Assembly: GCA_946480685.1 (NCBI GenBank)
Contig: CAMLLI010000109.1
Location: 1 to 9,005 of the forward strand
Direction of reading: 5' to 3'
DNA from: an uncultured Flammeovirgaceae bacterium
GTDB taxonomy: Bacteria; Bacteroidota; Bacteroidia; Cytophagales; Cyclobacteriaceae
DNA length: 9,005 nucleotides
Position 1 is the stretch's first letter, and each line of letters begins with the position of its first letter. This document shows positions 4,485 to 9,005 of the stretch, piece by piece. The notes under the pieces are model-generated. The model saw only the letters and a list, made by a program, of their open reading frames with translations. It was not told the DNA's origin and did no database searches. A program made the translations under genes and the position numbers.

Positions 4485-6926
4485 ATGAAAAAAATCAAAT
4501 TCACTGAACAGGTACTTCCGCACCTGGTAGCTGTTGGCGTGTTCCTGGTTATTACGGTGTTCTTTTTTAATCCTGTATTCTTTGATAACAAAACCATCAG
4601 TCAATACGATATCCAGCAGTGGGAGGGATCATCGAAAGCACTGCGCGATTATCGCGACAAGACAGGCGATGAAGGTCTCTGGGCCGATGCCATGTTCAGC
4701 GGCATGCCGGCTTACCTGGTAAATACACATTGGAGCAACGGGCCGGTAAGTTTTCTGAAGCGTGCATTGTCACTGTCACTGCCACATCCTATAGCAAATA
4801 TTTTTCTTGCCTTTATCAGCTACTATATTTTGTTGCTGGCATTTCGGGTGCGGCCATACCTGGCGATAGCCGGAGCGGTTGCTTTCGGACTTTCATCCTA
4901 TATGATCATCGGTTTTGGTGCAGGTCATAATGCCCGTATCGGTGCCATTGCATTTATGCCGCTGGTAATGGCCGGTATACACCTTGCTTTTTCACGCAAG
5001 TGGATTTTAGGGTTTGGTGTAACTACAGCCGGTCTTGCATTACACCTGAAAGAAAATCACTTACAGATAACATACTATCTGCTGTTTATTGTATTGGTAT
5101 ACGGACTTATACAGCTGATAAACTTTGTGAAGGAGAATCGCGTGGCGGAATTCTTCAAAACAACTGGTATACTCGTGGTAGCCGCGGTGATCGCTGCCGG
5201 TTCATTTATAGGACCGATGTGGGCTGTTACAGAATATAGTCAATACTCGATTCGCGGGGAAACGCAGTTGGTTTCAGGCGAGCGCAAAGAGGGACAAAGC
5301 GGTTTGGATAAATCGTATGCCTTTCGCTATAGCTATGGTATATGGGAACCGATGACGTTGCTCGTACCAAATTTTTATGGTGGACTCAGTTCCAATTACC
5401 TCGTACAAGATCCGAACAGTGAAGTATATAAAGCATTGTCGCGTTCAGGCGATGAGCAGATGGCCAATCAACTCGCGCAATATAGTTCAGCCTACTGGGG
5501 TATAAATCCATTGAATGCTCCATACTATGGTGGCGCTATCATTTTCTTCCTGTTTGTATTGGGCATCGCTTTCGCGGATCGTAAATATGTTTGGTGGCTG
5601 ATACCGGTAATTATATTCGGAATTATGGCGAGCTGGGGCGACAGTGCCCGATGGTTTAATTACTTCCTGTTCGATTACCTGCCCGGCTACAATAAATTCA
5701 GATCGGTAACATTCCTCATGATTCTGCCGCTCTTTGCATTCCCGTTGCTGGGTATGCTGGGACTGGAAAAATTATTCACCACAGGTGTTGATAAAGATGC
5801 CCGCAAGAAATTGCTGATCGTGCTGGGCGCAACGGGTGGGCTGTGCGTTTTGTTGTTCCTCTTCGGTAGTATGATGAGTTTCATGTCAGCCCAGGAGAGT
5901 CAGCTGCCATCCTGGTTTACCAGTGCACTGGCTGACGACCGCAAGAGCTTGTTCCGCAGCGATGTGTTCCGCTCGCTCGCATTCATAGTAGCTGCATTTG
6001 TCGTGATATACTTTGAAGTATGGAAGAAAATATCACCGGTTGCATTCTATGCTTTCCTTATTATCATGATCACACTCGATCTGGCTATTGTTGACAAGCG
6101 CTACTTCGGGAAAGATAAATATCAGCGCAAGCGCGAGAACACCATGTTCGCCGTGAATGCTGCCGACCAGGAGATTCTGAAAGATAAATCGCATTACAGG
6201 GTATATAATCTTCAGGGTACATTTGAAGAAGCACGTACATCATACTTCCATAATTCTATTGGCGGATACCACGGTGTGAAGATGAGACGCTACCAGGATT
6301 TGTATGACACTTGTCTCTTCCGCGAAACGAACGAATTTATTCAGGATGTTCAAAGCGGCAAAGCCGATTTCTCGAAGTACGGAGTCATGAATATGCTCAA
6401 CGTGAAATATATAGTGTTCGGTTCGGAGCGTAACAACATTATACCCAACCCCGCGGCTAATGGCAACGGATGGTTTGTGAGTGAAGTGATCACGGTAAAT
6501 TCACCAACGGAAGAAGTGTTGAAAACATGTGACATCAACACACGCACTACAGCGGTTGTAGATGGATCACGCTTTAAAGTAGAACCGGTACAGGCCGATA
6601 CCACGGCATCACTCACGCTGGTAGATCGTAATCCGAATTATCAGAAGTATGAAAGTCAGTCGCAGGCAAACGGCTTGGCTGTGTTCTCGGAAATATACTA
6701 TCCGAAAGGCTGGAAGGCCTTTGTCGATGGTAAAGAAACCGACATCATCTGTGCCGACTATGTATTGCGTGCCGTACAAGTGCCGGCCGGTAAACACGTT
6801 GTTGAATTCAAGTTTGAACCGGCTGCATATTATACCGGTAATAAAATTACCATGATCTCTTCCTGGCTTATGCTTGTAGCCTTGCTGGGAAGTGTTGTGT
6901 GGAGCGTACGCAAGGAAGAAGCGTAA
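4485..6926 (+). CDS. YfhO-like multi-spanning membrane protein, possible GT-C glycosyltransferase
   Basis: An 813-residue integral membrane protein of the YfhO type common in Bacteroidota. These proteins share the GT-C fold of lipid-phosphate-sugar glycosyltransferases. Bacillus YfhO is needed to glycosylate teichoic acid, but substrates in Bacteroidota are unknown. Visible parts are: a first helix (about 11-29); an outer loop with the acidic ISQYDIQQWEG (38-48), where GT-C enzymes carry catalytic acids; the GAGHNARIGAIAFMPLVMAGI stretch around 145-165; LKENHLQITYY around 188-198; further helices to about 430; PGYNKFRSVTF (about 401-411); helices near 443-465, 490-510 and 515-537; a soluble C-terminal region (about 550-780) ending in the family's YYPKGWKAFVDGKE and PAGKHVVEFKFEPAAYYTG; and a last helix near 787-806. 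ATG 4485 directly precedes the basic MKKIKF. It stands alone and ends at a strong terminator. The family is secure; enzyme activity is inferred. Confidence 0.92.
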   Translation: MKKIKFTEQVLPHLVAVGVFLVITVFFFNPVFFDNKTISQYDIQQWEGSSKALRDYRDKTGDEGLWADAMFSGMPAYLVNTHWSNGPVSFLKRALSLSLPHPIANIFLAFISYYILLLAFRVRPYLAIAGAVAFGLSSYMIIGFGAGHNARIGAIAFMPLVMAGIHLAFSRKWILGFGVTTAGLALHLKENHLQITYYLLFIVLVYGLIQLINFVKENRVAEFFKTTGILVVAAVIAAGSFIGPMWAVTEYSQYSIRGETQLVSGERKEGQSGLDKSYAFRYSYGIWEPMTLLVPNFYGGLSSNYLVQDPNSEVYKALSRSGDEQMANQLAQYSSAYWGINPLNAPYYGGAIIFFLFVLGIAFADRKYVWWLIPVIIFGIMASWGDSARWFNYFLFDYLPGYNKFRSVTFLMILPLFAFPLLGMLGLEKLFTTGVDKDARKKLLIVLGATGGLCVLLFLFGSMMSFMSAQESQLPSWFTSALADDRKSLFRSDVFRSLAFIVAAFVVIYFEVWKKISPVAFYAFLIIMITLDLAIVDKRYFGKDKYQRKRENTMFAVNAADQEILKDKSHYRVYNLQGTFEEARTSYFHNSIGGYHGVKMRRYQDLYDTCLFRETNEFIQDVQSGKADFSKYGVMNMLNVKYIVFGSERNNIIPNPAANGNGWFVSEVITVNSPTEEVLKTCDINTRTTAVVDGSRFKVEPVQADTTASLTLVDRNPNYQKYESQSQANGLAVFSEIYYPKGWKAFVDGKETDIICADYVLRAVQVPAGKHVVEFKFEPAAYYTGNKITMISSWLMLVALLGSVVWSVRKEEA

Positions 6927-6949
6927 TATATACTATACATTGATATTTG

Positions 6950-6988
6950 AAAGAAGCTGCTTTGTTACGAGGCAGCTTCTTTCTTTTT
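6950..6988 (+). terminator. Strong Rho-independent terminator after the YfhO-like gene
   Basis: AAAGAAGCTGC (6950-6960) pairs perfectly over 11 bp with GCAGCTTCTTT (6972-6982) around an 11-nt loop, followed by CTTTTT. It begins 24 bp behind the stop codon at 6926. Confidence 0.9.
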
Positions 6989-7019
6989 AAAGAAATCTTC
7001 AATAGAAATAATGATAAAC

Positions 7020-7050
7020 AAAAATGCCAGGCGTTACCCTGGCATTTTTT
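7020..7050 (-). terminator. Rho-independent terminator of mdh (can act on both strands)
   Basis: A 12-bp perfect stem, AAAAATGCCAGG (7020-7031) with CCTGGCATTTTT (7038-7049), encloses the 6-nt loop CGTTAC. On the minus strand it lies 36 bp behind the mdh stop codon and its arm ends in a T run. On the plus strand it is followed by T too, so it also backs up the terminator of the convergent YfhO-like gene. Confidence 0.9.
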
Positions 7051-7085
7051 ATACTATATGATATCTGGTTATAGCGGGCGATTTG

Positions 7086-8015
7086 TTATCCGAGATTTTC
7101 CAGTACATCCATTACTTCACGTACGGCTTTGCGGCTTGATTCCAGCAAGACACGTTCTTCAGAGTTAAGATCGAGTTCAATTACTCTTTCAATTCCATTT
7201 TTACCCAGTATAACTGGTACACCAAGGTAGCAGTCTTTTATACCATACTCGCCATCCAAACGTATACATACCGGGAACACTCTGCGCTGATCTTTTACAA
7301 TGGCTTCTACCATTTGTGCTGCGGCAGAACCCGGAGCATACCATGCCGATGTGCCCATGAGTTTTACCAGCTCACCGCCACCTACTTTGGTGCGCTCGAG
7401 TATAGCATTCAGTTTATCTTTATCGATCAGTTCAGTTACCGGTATACCGGCTACGGTAGTATAACGTGGCAGTGGCACCATGGTATCTCCATGACCACCG
7501 AGCAACATAGCCTGTATATCTTTCGGAGATACATTCAATGCTTCTGCCAGGAACGCGCGATAGCGTGCTGTATCCAATATACCGGCCATACCAAAAACTT
7601 TGGTGCGTGGTAATTTAGATGTTAAATGAGCCTGGTAGGTCATAACATCCAACGGGTTTGATACAACAATAATGATCGCGTTGGGCGAGTACTTGATGAT
7701 ATTTTCTGTTACCGACTTCACGATGCCAGCGTTGGTTCCGATAAGATCATCGCGGCTCATGCCTGGCTTACGCGGAAGTCCGGAAGTAATAACAACAACA
7801 TCCGAGTTCGCAGACTTTGAATAATCATTGGTAGCACCGATGGTACGGGTGTCGTATAGATCGATCGGAGCTTTTTGCCAGATGTCAAGAGATTTACCTT
7901 CTGCAAGACCTTCTTTAATATCAACGAGCACTATTTCGTTGGCTACTTCGCGATAGGCCAGTACATCGGCACATGTAGCGCCTACATTACCAGCGCCCAC
8001 TACAGTTACTTTCAT
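7086..8015 (-). CDS. mdh: Malate dehydrogenase, LDH-like type
   Basis: This enzyme oxidises malate to oxaloacetate with NAD+ in the cytoplasm, the last step of the citric acid cycle. The 309-residue chain has the usual length for the LDH-like MDH group. The dinucleotide fold has GAGNVG at 7-12 and Asp32 at the end of the second strand, which favours NAD over NADP. The active-site loop LPRKPGMSRDDL (80-91) carries Arg82 and Arg88, and the Arg at 82 marks malate rather than lactate use. SNPLDVMT (119-126), the ILDTARYR stretch (146-153) with Asp148 and Arg151, and GGHGDTMVP (173-181) with the catalytic His175 complete the site. ATG 8015 leads straight into the first strand MKVTVVGAGN. It lies 168 bp downstream of tilS on the same strand and ends at its own terminator. 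Confidence 0.97.
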   Translation of the reverse strand: MKVTVVGAGNVGATCADVLAYREVANEIVLVDIKEGLAEGKSLDIWQKAPIDLYDTRTIGATNDYSKSANSDVVVITSGLPRKPGMSRDDLIGTNAGIVKSVTENIIKYSPNAIIIVVSNPLDVMTYQAHLTSKLPRTKVFGMAGILDTARYRAFLAEALNVSPKDIQAMLLGGHGDTMVPLPRYTTVAGIPVTELIDKDKLNAILERTKVGGGELVKLMGTSAWYAPGSAAAQMVEAIVKDQRRVFPVCIRLDGEYGIKDCYLGVPVILGKNGIERVIELDLNSEERVLLESSRKAVREVMDVLENLG

Positions 8016-8183
8016 AAGAATAATGATTTATGGGTTTGAATATTGACCTCAGCGGACTCACTGAATGATAATTGAACACACAGTATAACGTTGAAAATCT
8101 GCACCTTTTTACATCAGGCAGGAATATAGTTCTGGCCTGCCATGACACCAATTTAGGATACTACCCGTCAAAAAAAAATGTTA
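8016..8183 (-). other. Intergenic region between tilS and mdh
   Basis: The 168 bp hold no coding frame of note. A weak hairpin GGCAGG (8117-8122) with CCTGCC (8136-8141) has a 13-nt loop and no T run, so it is not a convincing terminator. A run of nine A (T on the minus strand) at 8170-8178 lies just behind the tilS stop codon without a stem before it. The mdh promoter is presumably here, but no clear Bacteroidota -7 box (TAnnTTTG) is seen on the minus strand. Confidence 0.45.
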
Positions 8184-9005
8184 TTACAGAAAATGTGGAT
8201 ATAGGGTAAAGATCACAACCTCGCGAGTGTGATCGGTAATTTTAAAACGGTTATCAATGCGATAGCCGGCAACCCATATAATTTCTCCCTGCGACTCCAG
8301 CACCGTAACGGACTCCTTGTCTGTGCGTGAGAGCTTTAGATCAATGAGGAAGTCACTTACCTTCTTGCGATTACGCATGCCCAACGGGTAAAAAGCATCG
8401 CCCGCTTTCCAGGTGCGCCATGTTAACGGAAAGTTTATATGGGCAACATCCAGCGTAGCCTGGTTGGGTGCTGCTGACTTCTGAAAGGTTGTCGACCGGC
8501 TGATCTCCATTCGCCATGCACCAAGTTGTGCTTCCGACTGATCTGCTCCTATAGTTATATCATGCAAGGCTATACTATGCGGAGTGATAAGCAACAGGTC
8601 GCGATCTATAACAAGTTGATGCGTGGAAGAAAAAAAACGTTTACCCGGTTGCCCGGACAGCGATCTCACAACATCAACACAGGTATCGTAATTAAAGCCG
8701 AATGTCTTAATGAATTTCCAGAGAACGGATGCTTCCTGTGGCAGACCTGTAAAGTATCTTTTTTGGATCGTTATCTTGTCGTGAGCGGTTATAGTATATT
8801 TTCTTTTCCAGTCGTCAAAACCTTCCTGCATCCAGTTTACTTCTGCTGTCGATTTTGCAAAGCCACGTTGCACGGTACTCTCAAGTGACGGGTTGATTTC
8901 TTTCAATACAGGAATAACCTGGTGTCGGATGAAGTTGCGTTGATAATCATCAGTCTGGTTGCTCACATCATCGCGCCAGGTAAGGTTGTGTTCTTTTGCA
9001 TACTG
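8184..9005 (-). CDS. tilS: tRNA(Ile)-lysidine synthetase TilS, 3' part (5' end outside window)
   Basis: TilS attaches lysine to C34 of the CAU-anticodon tRNA(Ile) using ATP, which changes its charging to isoleucine and lets it read AUA. The frame is open to the window edge. A GTG at 8964-8966 lies inside it and is not the start, because the conserved stretch begins before it. The visible 273 residues open with YAKEHNLTWRDDVSN, then RNFIRHQVIPVLKEINP (about 24-40), the family's DxSNxxxxYxRNxIRxxxxP pattern. The C-terminal TilS domain is also present: FYPLGMRNRKKVSDFLIDLK, then GEIIWVAGYRIDNRFKIT near the end. The N-terminal PP-loop ATPase part with SGGxDS is outside the window, so the catalytic core cannot be checked. 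mdh follows on the same strand. The many AUA codons in the neighbouring genes fit a need for this enzyme. Confidence 0.93.
   Translation of the reverse strand, partial: QYAKEHNLTWRDDVSNQTDDYQRNFIRHQVIPVLKEINPSLESTVQRGFAKSTAEVNWMQEGFDDWKRKYTITAHDKITIQKRYFTGLPQEASVLWKFIKTFGFNYDTCVDVVRSLSGQPGKRFFSSTHQLVIDRDLLLITPHSIALHDITIGADQSEAQLGAWRMEISRSTTFQKSAAPNQATLDVAHINFPLTWRTWKAGDAFYPLGMRNRKKVSDFLIDLKLSRTDKESVTVLESQGEIIWVAGYRIDNRFKITDHTREVVIFTLYPHFL

Noticed and set aside
8117..8141. Hairpin GGCAGG/CCTGCC between tilS and mdh as a terminator
   Set aside because: Six base pairs with a 13-nt loop and no T run on either strand.
8964..8966. GTG as the start codon of the last minus-strand gene
   Set aside because: The frame continues upstream to the window edge with TilS-like sequence (YAKEHNLTWRDD), so the GTG is an internal valine codon and the gene is cut by the edge.

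Overview
The window looks like a chromosomal segment of a Bacteroidota (Bacteroidetes) genome, probably of the Cytophagales type. The signs are moderate GC, start sites without clear Shine-Dalgarno sequences, a Bacteroidetes-style YfhO-like giant membrane protein, and protein sequences (MoaA, TilS, Mdh) that read like that phylum. This placement is inferred from sequence style, not from a marker gene. No insertion sequence, CRISPR array, rRNA or tRNA was found.

Left part (1-4006): a molybdenum cofactor (Moco) region in mixed orientation. It starts with the 3' part of mobA (+), closed by a terminator. A roughly 400-bp stretch without a convincing gene follows, then a possible 39-residue membrane peptide gene (988-1107) and a hairpin terminator shared with moaE coming from the other side. 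moaE and moaD lie on the minus strand. Their two products form molybdopterin synthase. moaA (+) diverges from moaD across a 167-bp region with a repeated ACGATCCGG element. moaA starts with TTG. Behind moaA is a short in-frame stretch that resembles a scrap of a molybdopterin-binding oxidoreductase, then a TauE/SafE-family permease gene. moaC, moeA, moeB and any intact molybdoenzyme are not in the window.

Middle part (3975-6988): a small three-helix membrane protein gene on the minus strand overlaps the tail of the permease gene. A stand-alone 813-codon YfhO-like gene follows, with a strong 11-bp-stem terminator.

Right part (7020-9005, minus strand): mdh, an LDH-like malate dehydrogenase, has its own terminator. 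Upstream of it lies the 3' two thirds of tilS, tRNA(Ile)-lysidine synthetase, cut by the window edge. TilS makes the tRNA that reads AUA, and AUA is the commonest isoleucine codon in moaA here (13 of 26).

Most of the window is core metabolism. The points most worth a second look are the molybdoenzyme-like scrap behind moaA, the repeats in the moaA leader, the candidate small membrane protein with a perfect inverted repeat upstream, and the heavy AUA usage. I did not see convincing evidence for a wholly new system.
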